Source: Folioceros fuciformis (taxonomy: Eukaryota; Anthocerotophyta; Anthocerotopsida; Anthocerotales). From it: DNA of 30,493 nucleotides. The DNA is taken from contig JBNGIO010006333.1 in assembly GCA_049999805.1 (NCBI GenBank), positions 164,057 through 194,549 on the forward strand, in the 5' to 3' direction. Within the stretch, counting starts at the first letter, position 1. The number at the start of each line of letters is the position of its first letter. Below, piece after piece: positions 1 through 10,735 of this stretch. A model generated the notes under the pieces. It worked only from the letters and a program-made list of their open reading frames with translations, was not told where the DNA came from and did not search any database. The translations under genes were made by a program, and so were the position numbers.

Positions 1-733
1 GCCGAGAGCTTCCACCCCTGACATCATGAACACTAGGAACATGCCCTCTCGGATGAGGCAGAGGTTCCAGAGTCAGCAGCGGGTGGACCAGGCCGTGCCC
101 AGGCCTCCTCCTCCTCCGCCTACTCCCTACACCGGGATCCCGACTACCGAGGAGGCACTCAAGGGCCTGCCCCCGGGCTGGGACACTGTCATCACCCACG
201 GTACAGTTTTCACTCTACTCGGGCTTCTAGTTCTGGCCTTACCTTCGTAGTCGCCATTGTGCTCGCCTCGAGCCCTCATTGTGGGTCTTGTTTTTGCCCA
301 GACGAAATGGTTGAGAGAGACCGTCGCTGGAGGAAGTTCTTTGAGGACCCCACGCAGTGGTGGGACAACCGCGCCGGCAAGGTAAGCAAAGTAATAACTC
401 TGAACCGAGGCCCTTGCTTTGCGTCGTTCTGTCTCAGTCAGGGAGTAAGCCGATTTGCACTGTGTGGATCTTGATGTTTGGTCTGTGTCGTTGCTTACGC
501 TTGTTGTCCTGCTACAGAAGGACCCAAGGAAACCGGATTTCGAGCACAAGACTACCAAGGAGGAGCTATTCATCAACCGGTGGATCAATCCCAACTGGGT
601 GAGAGAGGAGCTGAAGCTGTATAACGAGAAGAAGGCCGAGGAGACCCGACAGAGAATCGCAGCTCTGGACGCTAAGGACGCAAAGGAGAAGGCTGATAAG
701 GAGAAGTTTTCTGCGGCTGCCGATTCCATCTAA
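1..733 (+). CDS. OSB-like organellar single-stranded DNA-binding protein, 3' part (PDF motif)
   Basis: Three exons are visible: up to 200, 302-381 and 518-733, stop TAA at 731-733. Both introns are GT-AG and the frame is continuous across them. The frame is open back to base 2, so the ATG at 26 is probably internal and the real start, with any transit peptide and OB-fold, lies upstream of the window. A proline-rich linker (PRPPPPPP) leads to a block containing WRKFFEDPTQWWDNR, DPRKPDFEHK and NPNWV. This matches the PDF motif that defines plant OSB proteins, which bind single-stranded DNA in mitochondria or plastids and restrain recombination between organelle repeats. The C-terminus is a short Lys/Glu/Ala-rich tail (about 35 residues) that could be helical. 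Family assignment rests on the PDF motif alone, because the OB-fold is not in the window. Confidence 0.82.
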
Positions 734-1526
734 TCACTGCCTGCTGTAGGCCTGTGTAGTACAGCGAACTTGGCAGGGGATGTCGACCTCCTTCTATCGT
801 TGGAAAGCAACTTTTGGTCGATCCATGGGTTTTTTTAGTCGTAACGAGTTCCAAGGGATGAACTCCGTCTTACTGTCTCGGGCGGTGCGTCATCCGGGCG
901 GACAGCTGCATCATACCTGGGGCGTGCATAGGGTCAGTCTGGATAGGTAGAGCAGTCCCGTCGTTTTTGCTTCGCGTGAGTCTCATTATTTCGCTCCTCC
1001 CGGGGCTTCTTTTGAGGGTTATGGCTGGATCTTGTAGGCAAGGTTTTTGCTTTTAGGGTAGCATCGCTATAGTGACGAGCAGTACCCGTAGATCTACTTC
1101 CTTCCTTAAAGTGTGACGGGCTTATCTGTTAACTGGATGACTGGTCACTCTGTTTCGCGGCTGGTGTTTCTGTTTCGTGGTTGGTTTCTCTCCGTCTCGA
1201 TGAGCCCGTGACCTCGCTTCGAATAAGCAAGTCCGTCCCGTCAGTCCCTTCGTAGCAAACGGCACCTGTCGCAGTGTCTGCTCCACCTACATCGTCGGCC
1301 GATGTCGATAAGCGGCGTGGATGTTGGATATGATTATATACTTGTGTAGCAGCACCGTCACAGAAGTTCGTGTGCACAGGCGCAAGCCACACCAAAGAGT
1401 TGTGTCTTCGCACCGGGGTCTAGTCGCCAGACGCGGTGGGAAGGTGACGCGAGCTTGCACTTGTGAATTGATTGAAGTGTTAAAGGCCTGCGAGTCGCTG
1501 ACGATAGGAGTGCAACCTCGAGTACT
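734..1526. other. Intergenic spacer between OSB-like gene and TFB2
   Basis: This holds the 3' flank of the OSB-like gene and the 5' flank of TFB2. Short open frames exist on both strands (for example 1129-1413 minus), but none has recognisable similarity or splice support. I see no repeat or clear TATA box. Confidence 0.5.
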
Positions 1527-4500
1527 ATGCCGAACGTCCGGATTGTATTTGGCAATTTCTTGGAGATGGTTGGAGCTCTCCCTGCGGCTAAGCTGGATTT
1601 GCTTTATGACAATCACTGGACATGTCAAGCTGTCCTCAGGTTGTTTGGTGACAGTGGAACGTGTAGCGGGGGAATTGGAGATAGTTGTGCTAAATGATAT
1701 GAGAATTTGTATGAGGAGGACGGGCAGCAATCCCTCCATCCCTAACAAGCTGAGTTGCTTGTGTTTGTATGCAGGTCATTGCCTCCACTGGGAAAGCAGT
1801 ATGTCTTGAGACTACTATATGTGGATGCGCCGATGCCTGCTCAGACACTGGAGGAGTGGTTATTGCCGGGCGCTGCTTCCAAACACAAAGTGGCAATTGA
1901 CAGACTTGAGCAGTTGAGAGTGCTAGTTTTGATATCCGACAGGTACTGATTGAACTGTTTATGGCATTGCAGTCAAAGTTCGTTTCTGACCTCATGTGCA
2001 CGCTGCTGGGTTGATTGTTAGCTCTGATGCTTTTTCATACCTGGTGGTCGTGATCAGTTGCTGCGCTTGTTGGATGCTGATTCTAAGCTGGCGTGCAGGA
2101 AGAAGGGGAAAAGCTACGCTTTGAACCCAAAGCTGCAGAAACAGTTGCGACAAGCCTTGATAAGCGGGTGTGTATAGCGCTCCAAATTTAGCCTGCTTTC
2201 AGGTCACTGTTTCGGCTCTCCTCTTTTGGAGGAGACGATGATGAAGGTTCATATGGCCTAGCATACCACTGACTTTGGACTGGCATTGGATGGTGGTGCA
2301 GAGGCGGCCCTACCAGGGAGACTATGTCAAGAAGTATAGCTGCAAGGGTTCCCTCGTTGGCAGATTTGGATGTGTACTCTACTAATCAGTGGGAGGTTAG
2401 AAAGTTTGTTAGTCTCCCCATGCTGCTGATGCTCTGCGGATTCAGGAAACGTTTTGTCACAGGCTCAGAGCGTTCAGTTCTTTGTAAAGCATTATTGTGC
2501 GTCCTTTGCTTCGTCTTTACTCACGAGCCGACTCTGGTGCAGTCAGTTCTCCTTCAACTGGTGAGCTCAGCAATGTCTGAAGGAACCTCGACGCGTCAAG
2601 ATCCCTTGATCACTCAAAATTTTCAGCGGGCGGGGCTCTTGACTGCTGCCAGGTGTTTCATCTCACCCCTTTGTTGTGTATTGCACTCGGCTGAACACTA
2701 CCATGGTTTTTCATAAAGCAGGAACTGCTTGAGAGTCTGTTCCCTGTCGCTGATCTCTAGTTTCTCTCGGGGATCACTGTCAGTGGGAACCAGCCGTCTA
2801 GGATTACGGAGAAAGGGTTTCAATTCCTGGTAATGGTTGAACAAAGCAAATGACACTGGTTGACAGACTCTTTTATGTTTTGTTTGCTTTGAACTTGGGC
2901 ACAGCCACCGGCGCTCTCAGCTGCTGCCATCCATGCCTTGTTGCAAGCGTGTGTGCCGGCGTGACATTTCGTCCTCCCTTTTGCAGCTTATGGACACCAA
3001 TATCCAGCTTTGGCAAATAGTACGAGAATATATATTGGCTGCGGAGGTATTACCTGGATGTCTACTNNNNNNNNNNTGTGTGAGGAGCCCCTTTGATTAG
3101 GCTTGTTGTAGAGGGTTGTGACTCATTTGCCATGCATCTTGTTATCTCTGAGTCTCAGGCGCCTATGTGTGCTGAAACAGGACCGGGGTCTGGACAGTGG
3201 GCAGATGATATCCTTCCTTTTGGAGCTTGGGTTTCATATTGTTGGTGAGGTAAGTCTTTAAAAAGACAGTCTGAAGTGAAGTTATGCCAAATAGTACTAC
3301 ATACCTTTTTGCTTGGAATTTTTATAAGATGATTGCACCACATGCTATGAGTATCGAATGGTGTGTGCAGCCGTATAATATGAGGAGTCTTTCCACTATG
3401 CAGCAGAGCATTGTCACTGAACTCGCTGTTCTCGGCTTAGTGATGCTGCAGGAGGTGTGTGACCTTCACCCTCTTGATTTTCTTTCAGCAAGGGACAGTT
3501 CGTTAGATCATTGGCGAAAGCGTTGAGTCTGTGGTGTTAGGCAGGTCATATGCTTTCGTAAGAGGAAAGCAGTTACTTGTATGTGAAGCGTTTCTTGTAT
3601 TCCTTTCTAAGCTGCTACAGCTATGTCGGCAGGGCATAAAAGAGAAATGGTTTGTCCCAACCAAATTAGCTGCTAGTCTGTCAGCAAGTCTTTCAGAATC
3701 TGGAGCTGTGCAGGCCTCTGAGGTGTGTTTGGGGACTACTGCATAAACTTTTCTGGCAGTATCCGTTCTAGGACTTGTTCCTGCACACACCAAATCGTGC
3801 GTGCATCTAACTTTGTTGACAGGGCTATGTTGTAGTGGAAACTAACTTCAGAGTGTATGCGTATACACGCTCAAAGTTGCAGACCGAGATCCTACGGCTG
3901 TTCATTAGGTGATTCTTTCTGTTTGCGATGGTTGCTGCAATAAGTGACTGGATACAACGGCCCTCATAAACGTACTTTTTGTTTGCAGGCTTGAATACCA
4001 GCTGCCTAACATTGTGGTGGGATCGCTAACTAAGGACACTGTGAATGCAGCATTTGCAAGCGGAATCAATGCTGAGCAGGTTGATCTCAGTTCATCAACC
4101 CTTTAAAATATCAATCAGTCTCATCTACCACGAACACTCACTGTGTCTGTGCTTGTAGATCATAGCATTTCTACAGAAGAATGCTCATCCCCATGTAACT
4201 AAGAAGGTGCCCGTGGTTCCAGAGACAGTGGCAGACCAGGTAATGGGCAACTTCCAATTGTGTGAAAGATATGCAGATGCTTCTCTATCCATTTTAATTG
4301 TTGCTTATGCGCTGTACGCGCAGATTCGGTTGTGGGAGGCAGATAGGAATAGAGTGCTGTTCGCACCCGTGTATCAATATGACGACTTCCGGTCACAGGT
4401 ATGTGACGAAGGAGTTGTCTCCTGGAGTTGTTGGCACTGTATTGATCCATCTACCTACTGATAGGTGGGCCTGGTGACGGTGTTGCGCCAGGAGGAGTTC

Positions 4501-4632
4501 GAGCAGGTGCTGGAGTATGGTAACAGTTTGGGAGGGGTTGTGTTTTCGGACATATCCACCCAAAGGCTGTACGTACGGGCAGACCTTCACGACTCCATGA
4601 AATTGTTTATTTCCCGGAACGTCCGGTCGTGA
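1527..4632 (+). CDS. TFB2: General transcription and DNA repair factor TFIIH subunit TFB2/p52
   Basis: Fifteen exons join in frame to about 467 residues, close to the family's usual length: 1527-1639, 1775-1942, 2099-2167, 2302-2395, 2543-2652, 2784-2829, 2987-3046, 3181-3249, 3371-3454, 3633-3722, 3823-3908, 3989-4079, 4159-4239, 4324-4398, 4465-4632. All introns are GT-AG. The product starts MPNVRIVFGNFLEMVGALP. Diagnostic blocks in order are SLPPLGKQYVLRLLYVD, KHKVAIDRLEQLRV, EKGFQFLLMDTNIQLWQIVR, ISFLLELGFHIVGE, KEKWFVPTKLAASLS, VVVETNFRVYAYT, LEYQLPNIVVGSLT and DQIRLWEADRNRV. p52 sits in the TFIIH core, anchors and stimulates the XPB helicase, and binds TFB5 through its C-terminal domain, serving RNA polymerase II initiation and nucleotide excision repair. 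No frame break was seen. A 10-N gap (3067-3076) lies in intron 7 and does not touch coding sequence. The start ATG gives the N-terminus expected for the family. Confidence 0.95.
3067..3076. other. Assembly gap, 10 N
   Basis: Ten unknown bases within the seventh intron of TFB2. No tandem repeat is visible at its edges, unlike the other four gaps in the window. Confidence 0.99.
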
Positions 4633-5106
4633 AGAGCTCCACAATATCGGAGGGGTATTAGTGGCCGAGGACGTGGAGGTTGCTGCTTGACCATTTGATT
4701 CCACAATTCGGACCGGTATGTCTTCGGACGGTTTTGTTCCCGTCGACTAGCTCCAGCCCAGTTCCAAGGATACTATGGACTGTCCTTCTCCTGGACGTTT
4801 GGCGACAGCTACTTCTTTGCCTTTGCTTCCTCTGGAAGCGTCTTTCGATCATAACAAGGTCACAAGATTTAAGCCCAAATGCCTCATTTTGCGTGGAACA
4901 CTTCAATTTCACGGGGTTCTTTCCAGACGGGAAACCTGAGACAGCGTAAATTAAGTAGCGCCTGCGTCATGCCGGTGGAGTAAACTGGTGACCTGTAAAG
5001 CTACTTCCATGGCGCATGCAATGCACCTGGTGTTTTCTGCTTCAATCAACGTGGTTGCTGAAGGTGAGAGCTTCTTGTGGTCAGAATCTCCCAACCTTAG
5101 AATGCC
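4633..5106. other. Intergenic spacer, TFB2 to 6-phosphogluconolactonase
   Basis: About 470 bp between two genes on the same strand. Overlapping open frames occur on both strands (for example 4680-4949 plus), but none looks like a conserved protein. The sequence must hold the 3' UTR of TFB2 and the promoter of the next gene. A TGTAA motif lies near 4996, a possible polyadenylation signal of the kind used in some green algae; this is weak. Confidence 0.4.
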
Positions 5107-6375
5107 ATGCAGCTAGTGTGCGAATGTCACTTGCAAATTCGTCGTACTAGGTTTTTCAGATCGATTGCGTTGATTTCTTCCAAGACTTGCTGTGTACGAG
5201 GAAGGGCAGATTTGTCGTCTGCTGGGAAATCTCACTGCTCAGCTTGCTCGTCCAAGCTTTGGTTCGCTCGCCTGCAGCGCCAGCGCAGCTGCAACTTGAA
5301 CTTGGACAGTTTCACCCGCCCAAACTTCCAAAGAGAGCGTTCCAGGAGACTGAGCATTTCGAGAAGCAGCCTCGGGTCGGGCGGGACGAGCGGCATGGCT
5401 ACTCCTGTTCTGGTGAAGCCAGGAGTAGAGCTCAAGGTTTTCGAAAGTGTGGGTAAATTGGCTGAAGACCTTGCGCAGCATGTTGTTGAGCTGTCTGCTG
5501 CAGCAGTGAAGGCGCGAGGATCGTTCACTGCCGTTTTGTCAGGGGGATCGCTTATCAGCACCTTAGGGTACGTGATTTCTGCAATTTGTGGAAGCAAGGC
5601 AGAGCACATCGTACTAGTATGCCTTCTGTACAGGAATGAGGGAGAAATGCATCCTATTTTCGTCTATTCTGCTTGCTTTCAGGAAGCTAGCCGAGGAGCC
5701 TTATGTGGGACAAGTGGACTGGGCGAGGTGGCATGTTTTCTGGGTAGACGAGCGGGTTGTGAAACTCGATCATCCTGACAGCAACTACAAGCTTGCACAG
5801 GACGGCCTCTTGTCTAAGGTCTGACACTCCACTCATGTTGGTTGTTTTTTGGGTGTCACTCCACGTGAGTTCCGGCTCAGAGTTTGCTCTAACAGATCCC
5901 ATTTGTTGTCCAGGTTTCCATTCCAGCCGGCCAGGTTTACGCCATCAACGATTCTCTCTCCCCTGCGGAAGCTGCGGAGGACTACGAAGCAGGCTTGCAG
6001 CATCTGGTGAAGACTAACGTTCTGCCGGTCTCAGAAGGTTTTCCAAGGTTTGATCTCATTCTCCTTGGCATGGGCCCTGACGGCCATGTGGCATCTCTCT
6101 TCCCGAACCATCCACTGGTGAGCGTCAAGGACAAATGGGTTGCCTCTATTAGTGACTCCCCAAAACCCCCGCCCGAGAGGATCACTTTCACTTTGCCAGT
6201 TATCAACGCTGCCGCCCACATCGCCTTTGTGGCCACAGGCTCCGGGAAGGCCGATAAGGTGAAACAGATTTTCGGGCCTGATGTGCCTCACGGCTCCCTT
6301 CCTGCCCAGCTGGTATCCCCTGTGCATGGTAAGTTGGTCTGGTTTGCAGATCAAGCTGCAGCTTCAGCTTTGTGA
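5107..6375 (+). CDS. 6-phosphogluconolactonase, probably plastid-targeted
   Basis: Exons 5107-5567, 5683-5818 and 5914-6375 join in frame to 352 residues. The enzyme hydrolyses 6-phosphoglucono-1,5-lactone to 6-phosphogluconate, the second step of the oxidative pentose phosphate pathway. Family signatures visible: LSGGSLISTLG near the start of the catalytic domain, WHVFWVDERVV with HPDSNYKLA, FDLILLGMGPDGHVASLFPNHP, and SDSPKPPPERITFTLPVIN. The catalytic part starts at an internal Met (base 5395). The 96 residues before it are rich in Arg, Ser and Cys and poor in acidic residues, as expected of a chloroplast transit peptide. An in-frame TAG at 5098-5100 makes 5107 the first ATG in this frame. 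Starting at 5395 would give a cytosolic form. The C-terminus ends in Ser-Ala-Leu, not the canonical peroxisomal SKL found on some plant homologues. A TGTAA at 6431-6435 may be a polyadenylation signal. Confidence 0.93.
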
Positions 6376-6620
6376 CTAGCTTACCTCTGAGCGGTTTCTA
6401 CCCGGCTCCTTCTTACTATAGCCACCAGGATGTAAAATGTTCACAAGTCTGGTGAATTTGAAGACCGCCGCGGTGAAGGTTTTACCGTCGGGCAAATGTT
6501 AAACTGGCCTTTTCTTTCCTTTTGCTCAGGCTGACATCGACTACGATGGCTGGGTCTTCCTCGTGCTCGAACTCTCCGCGTCTTGGTATTAATCAATTAA
6601 GGGAATCTCTTCACGAGGAA

Positions 6621-6722
6621 GGAAACGTGAGAACAGAAGGAAACGTGAGAACAGAAGGAAACGTNNNNNNNNNNTGAGAACAGAAGGAAACGTGAGAACA
6701 GAAGGAAACGTGAGAACAGAAA
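6621..6722. repeat. 18-bp minisatellite with internal gap
   Basis: Direct tandem copies of an 18-bp unit, GGAAACGTGAGAACAGAA, with almost no divergence. A 10-N run at 6665-6674 interrupts the array. The bases on both sides continue the same repeat and overlap by one T, so the true copy number is unknown. Confidence 0.95.
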
Positions 6723-7039
6723 AGTAAAGAAGTTCGACAAATATTATTCTAGAGCTCACGTGGCTTGGTAACGGTTAGAACTGTAGTACGTGGTGCTGCA
6801 CGTCGCACGGTCGGTCGTGAAAACGATTATCCCACGGAATTTTAGCCGCCAAGCACGACGTCTTCCGCCATTCCAAAAGGAAAGGCCGGTTGTTGCGGGC
6901 AGAACGGCCTGCAAGTACTTGAGCGCACCCGATTGCACCAAAGCCGCTATGATGCCTGCGCAACTGAAGCCAATGGACTCGTACGCGTCGAGGCTAAAAA
7001 AACGCGAACACGCAGTCACCGGGCGTCAGATCTCCCACA

Positions 7040-7117
7040 CAAGCAGCTCGATTCCCTCATCAGGCTTTCTTCTGCCACAAGCAGTTCGATTCCCTGACGG
7101 TCAGGCTTTCTACTGCG
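7040..7117. repeat. 38-bp imperfect tandem duplication
   Basis: Two adjacent copies start CAAGCAGCTCGATTCCC (7040) and CAAGCAGTTCGATTCCC (7078) and share the following CAGGCTTTCT. A few substitutions and a short indel separate them. No function is evident. Confidence 0.85.
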
Positions 7118-7419
7118 CAAATGCTGTCGCACATCCCGGCATTCAGATCCATCTCTTTGATCACAGACCTTGTCCGCCTCCTCCTCTGCCGAGAAAGCTT
7201 GTTTTGGAATTGGTTTCTGTGCAGACCCGCGGAGTATTATCCGATGCTGGACCGGAGCTACAGGATCCTAATTCTGGAATAGGACACTCAATGTGGGGCT
7301 GCAGAAGGGATCTGTGGGCGGATTTACCTGGGTCCCGGAAGCAATTGAGCAGGGAGCGAGATGAACAAGGCTAGCAGCCGGGTCCTGGAGACGACGCCGG
7401 TGCAGGAGATGGCATAATC

Positions 7420-7580
7420 ATGGCGACCCTGAGGAGCGTGAGGGTGTCGTCCCCGCACAACCGGGGGCCGACGGACAACATTAAGAACGCATGGCCGTCA
7501 AGGATGCGAGCCTGAGGAGCGTGAGGGTGTCGTTCCCGGAATACCACGGACCTATGGAGGACAGCAAGAAGAGGTGGCCG
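7420..7580 (+). repeat. 83-bp diverged tandem duplication over the start of the GT90 gene
   Basis: The block CCTGAGGAGCGTGAGGGTGT occurs at about 7428 and 7511, and surrounding sequence is also similar. Translated, the upstream copy (ATG at 7420) reads LRSVRVSSPHNRGP and the downstream copy reads LRSVRVSFPEYHGP, so the coding character is shared. The offset is 83 bp, not a multiple of three, so the upstream copy is in another frame. It stops at TGA 7513-7515 after 31 codons, overlapping the real start. Confidence 0.8.
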
Positions 7581-9360
7581 TGGAGGATCCATCACCCTAG
7601 GCCCCGTCAGTCTGTCCTCAGGAGCCATGGTCCTGGCTGCTTCAAACCGCGCGGACTCCCTCGCAGCGTTGTTTGCAATGTCGCGGTTCTCGTGCTGTAC
7701 ACCTTCATTCTCAGTGTTCTCTTGTTTCGGAGAAGCCGAAACATTCAGGCTCAGATTCTGGGAGAAGGTGGCAGAACGAGTTGTTCGTTTACGACTCCCG
7801 GAGTGTGCGATGGCAGGCGAGGCCCCAAGCTTAAGGCTGGCCCAGAGACTGCAGATCTTTTAACGTATTCCGAGATTCTGTGGAGGAGAGTTGCCAGCCA
7901 CCGGGTGACAAGCGAGGACTACCGAGAGCTCAAGGCAGCAAGCGCAATGTTCAACATCTCGGACCCCAAGCTTGAGCAGGTTGTGAAGCTTGTGAAGGAG
8001 TACCTGACGCCATGGGCTCCCATGCCTGGGATCACCCACGGGTTGGGCAGCAAAGGAGGTTGGAGTGTAAACCTCACCAGGACAGCTGCCGTGAACACAA
8101 ACCTCATGACCTGCTGCATGCACGTCAGGGTTGTGGACGGGCTTGTCTATTTCAGGTATGGCCGGTTTTTGATGCAGCATTATCGCGTAAACCGAGCCAA
8201 CGATTTCGTGAGGTTCTTGCAGACGACCGTGAACACATACGCATTGAAAACATTGCGATCAGAGTTTTTGTTTAACACCTGCGATCATCCACTGTCGGAC
8301 GGAGCCTTCATGCGTGGCGGGAAATCTCGGCACAGTTACATGGTGTGGAGCAACCATTTTACTGAGGGCCACACAGATCTCCTGGTTCCCGATTTTTTGG
8401 ACTTGGGGCAGGAGTACATGCCAGCAAAGAACGCATCCGCAGTGGTGGTAGAGTGGGAAGACAGGAATATAACTGCTGTGTTTCGTGGAGGGACTACAAA
8501 TTTTAATATCCATTTGCACAACTGGGTCTCCAGCCCACGCCTGAGGCTGCACCGTCTTACTGATGCCTACCCTCAGTTGCTGGACGCCAGGATCTCCAAA
8601 TGGAGTCACGTTGTTGACTTCGAAATGCGACATGAAATGAGGAGGGAAGGTATTGTGGCGGCTCCCAGGATGGAGTTCGGTCTCAAAGATGCATTCAAGT
8701 ATGAGGTGGTCATGGATGGAGGTCTGGGCACCACCAGGCCGTGCGGAGTGCTCATGAACGACCGAGTGCTTGTGCGCCAAGGCTCACCTTTCTACCAGTT
8801 CTTCGATCCCCTCTTCAGGCCCGGCCGCCATTTCATCTCCGTGGACCACAAGTACGATGACTCTCCTCACCTAACCTTGCTTTGCGAAAAAGCATAACAC
8901 TAACCTTCGAATTTTGCTGGACGCTCCACTCTGGCATCATGAGCTGAGGTCAATGTGGTTTTTGGATGACAGTCTTGGCAATTTGGCGGAGAGGCTTGCC
9001 TACATGCAAACCCACGACACCGAAATGAAGGAGATGGCTTTGAGGTCGAAGGAGGAATTGGGATGGACGTGCACCGAGAAGGGCCGAATGTTGGCCTTTG
9101 CAGTTTTGCTTGTGAAGAACGCTGGGGTTGTGAGAAATTCAGAGCAAGTACAGAAGCCTACGAAAATGTGCCCGTGGGGCGCATTGAAGGAAGCTCTTCA
9201 GGATCTTCCCAATGATAAAGCTTTGAACTGCATGGACCGGGAAAATACTATTTTGCCGCTTCCAGGATGTCCAACTCCCTGTTCTGCCTTTGGTCTCCAT
9301 GAGAGGGACTGGCACTGGCTGACATACCATGATGTGGATGAGGCAGTTGCGACAGCCTGA
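7491..9360 (+). CDS. GT90/CAP10-like glycosyltransferase, type II membrane protein
   Basis: Two exons are proposed, 7491-8851 and 8949-9360, joining in phase to 590 residues. Without the 97-bp intron the frame ends at 8897. Residues about 60-79 are a single hydrophobic segment after a basic N-terminus, the layout of a type II ER/Golgi enzyme. The lumenal part carries several N-glycosylation sequons (NIS, NLT, NAS, NIT). GT90/CAP10 features are AVFRGGTTNFNIH, then FKYEVVMDGG, VLVRQGSPFYQFF and RPGRHFISVDHK followed after the splice by DDSLGNLAERLAYMQTHD. The family transfers glucose or xylose to proteins or polysaccharides (POGLUT/Rumi, fungal CAP10). The acceptor here cannot be predicted. About 65 residues at the C-terminus, with several Cys, lie beyond the family core as I know it. 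The start is uncertain because its first codons lie in a local duplication. Confidence 0.82.
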
Positions 9361-9528
9361 AATGACCTCGAGGCGGGAGGTGATCATATGAGATTCCCAA
9401 CAATGGCCCTGGCAGTAGCCCTCTCATGGTTTCGTTTACTTGCTCATTCGCTTCTTACACAGCCATCTGATGGCTAAGGTAAAACAATATGCGGACCCTC
9501 TATCGGCGTCCCAGGTGGTCAGTTGGGG

Positions 9529-9830
9529 CGTCTACTAAGCTCGCAGATCTACTAAACTCGCACTATGCGTCCTATGGAAGTATAGCATATGCTGCATGTT
9601 GCACTTGGCATCTACTAAGCCGGCACTCTCTGCGATCTATGGAAGTTTAGGATAATGGTGCATGTTGCACTTGGCATCTACTAAGCTGGCACTCTCTGCG
9701 ACCTATGGAAGTGTAGGATAATGGTGCATGTTGTACTTGGCATCTACTAAACTTGCACTATCTATGGATATATAGCATAATGGTCCATGTTACATTTGCT
9801 ATGAAAGTATAATATAATGGTGTCATGTTG
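9529..9830. repeat. 66-bp minisatellite
   Basis: Units begin at about 9543, 9609, 9675 and 9741, exactly 66 bp apart, with the core CATCTACTAAG and the shared GTGCATGTTG...ACTTGG. The two middle copies differ at only a few bases; the outer ones are more diverged and the array fades out after 9800. Confidence 0.92.
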
Positions 9831-10120
9831 CACTCAAGTATAGCAGATGTATGTTGCAGTGCCACTTGCATTTGCATACCACATGATGCTCTTTATAGGT
9901 ACCTAAAGGAATTGAGCACTAAAGGGATTGAGTAATAGTCATCATATCATGTATGATATCTACGATGGAGTCCAATTACAATAAGTAGATAGTGACAACT
10001 TTCACAAGTCCAATTACAAGTAGATAGTGACAACTTGCACAAGCAGCATAAGGAAAAGACAACATGTCCACATACTCAACATATATTGTGGACAATCTTT
10101 CAACAATATGTCCTCCCGCT

Positions 10121-10430
10121 CACCATTCAATTGTGGAGTCCTTTGACGACCTCACCATTCAATTGNNNNNNNNNNGTCCTTTGACGACCTCACCATTCAA
10201 TTGTGGAGTCCTTTGACGACCTTACCATTCAATTGTGGAGTCCTTTGACGACCTCCTCTAGCAGCATGTCGTTGACAACATAACCTCCTTTGACAGCATG
10301 TCTTTGACAACATAACCTCGTTTGACACCATGTCTTTGACAACATATCCTCCTTTGACAGCATGTCTTTGACAACATAACCTCGTTTGACACCATGTCTT
10401 TGACAACATATCCTCCTTTGACATAACCTC
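10121..10430. repeat. 32-bp minisatellite with 64-bp higher-order period
   Basis: The first part repeats a 32-bp unit starting CACCATTCAATTGTGGAGTC (10121, 10153, 10191, 10223). It passes into another 32-bp unit starting CCTCCTTTGACAGCATGTC (10252, 10284, 10316, 10348, 10380, truncated at 10412). In the second part two variants alternate: CCTCCTTTGACAGC...ATAA and CCTCGTTTGACACC...ATAT, giving a 64-bp higher-order repeat. A 10-N run lies at 10166-10175. Confidence 0.95.
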
Positions 10431-10518
10431 CTCGTTAGCATTGGATTGCTAATCGCATGTCCTCCTTCTCGGCAAAAGATTGTAGGCAACCCTGTTCGAT
10501 TTTGATAACACGTTCTCT

Positions 10519-10735
10519 TGTTCAACATTAGATTGTGGGGTCCTTTGACAACATGTCCTCTTGTTCTACATTAGATTGTGGTGATTCTACATTAGATTGT
10601 GGGGTCCTTGAACGACATATATTTTTGTTCAACATTAGATTGTGGGGTTTTTTAACAACACGCGCTCTTGTTCAATATTAGATTGTGGGGTCCAACATTA
10701 GATTGTGGAATCCTTTGACAATATGTCCTTCAAAG
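10519..10735. repeat. Imperfect repeat of about 40 bp
   Basis: Several imperfect copies of a unit containing CAACATTAGATTGTGGGGTCC, followed by TTGACAACATGTCC in some copies. Spacing is irregular. The unit shares TTTGACAACAT with the neighbouring 32-bp repeats, so the arrays may be related. Confidence 0.75.

Larger units (their letters stand above)
6376..7490. other. Intergenic spacer with minisatellite and short duplications
   Basis: Contains an 18-bp minisatellite, a 38-bp tandem duplication and an 83-bp duplication just before the next gene, listed separately. An open frame at 6790-7374 (plus) has no recognisable similarity and overlaps frames on the other strand, so it is not called as a gene. 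Part of the sequence near 7200-7490 is probably 5' UTR of the GT90 gene. Confidence 0.5.

Noticed and set aside
127-729. 200-residue open frame on the minus strand
   Set aside because: It overlaps all three OSB-like exons and both introns. The plus-strand PDF motif with consistent splice sites explains the region.
1287-1809. Overlapping frames on both strands (153 and 162 residues)
   Set aside because: They cross the first exon and first intron of TFB2 in other frames and lack family similarity.
4680-4949. 89-residue open frame (+) with Leu-rich sequence
   Set aside because: It begins just after the TFB2 stop, is overlapped by a minus-strand frame, and shows no family similarity. Treated as 3' UTR or spacer.
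6790-7374. 194-residue open frame (+) before the GT90 gene
   Set aside because: It has low-complexity composition and no recognisable motif, and it runs through the 38-bp tandem duplication. More likely spacer or 5' UTR.
10121-10430. Evenly spaced repeats resembling a CRISPR array
   Set aside because: There are no unique spacers: the whole 32-bp unit repeats head to tail, and the setting is a eukaryotic genome with introns and retrotransposons.
10197-10528. Minus-strand frames with a repeated MLSKTWCQTRLCC-like peptide
   Set aside because: These are translations of the 32-bp minisatellite with no gene context.
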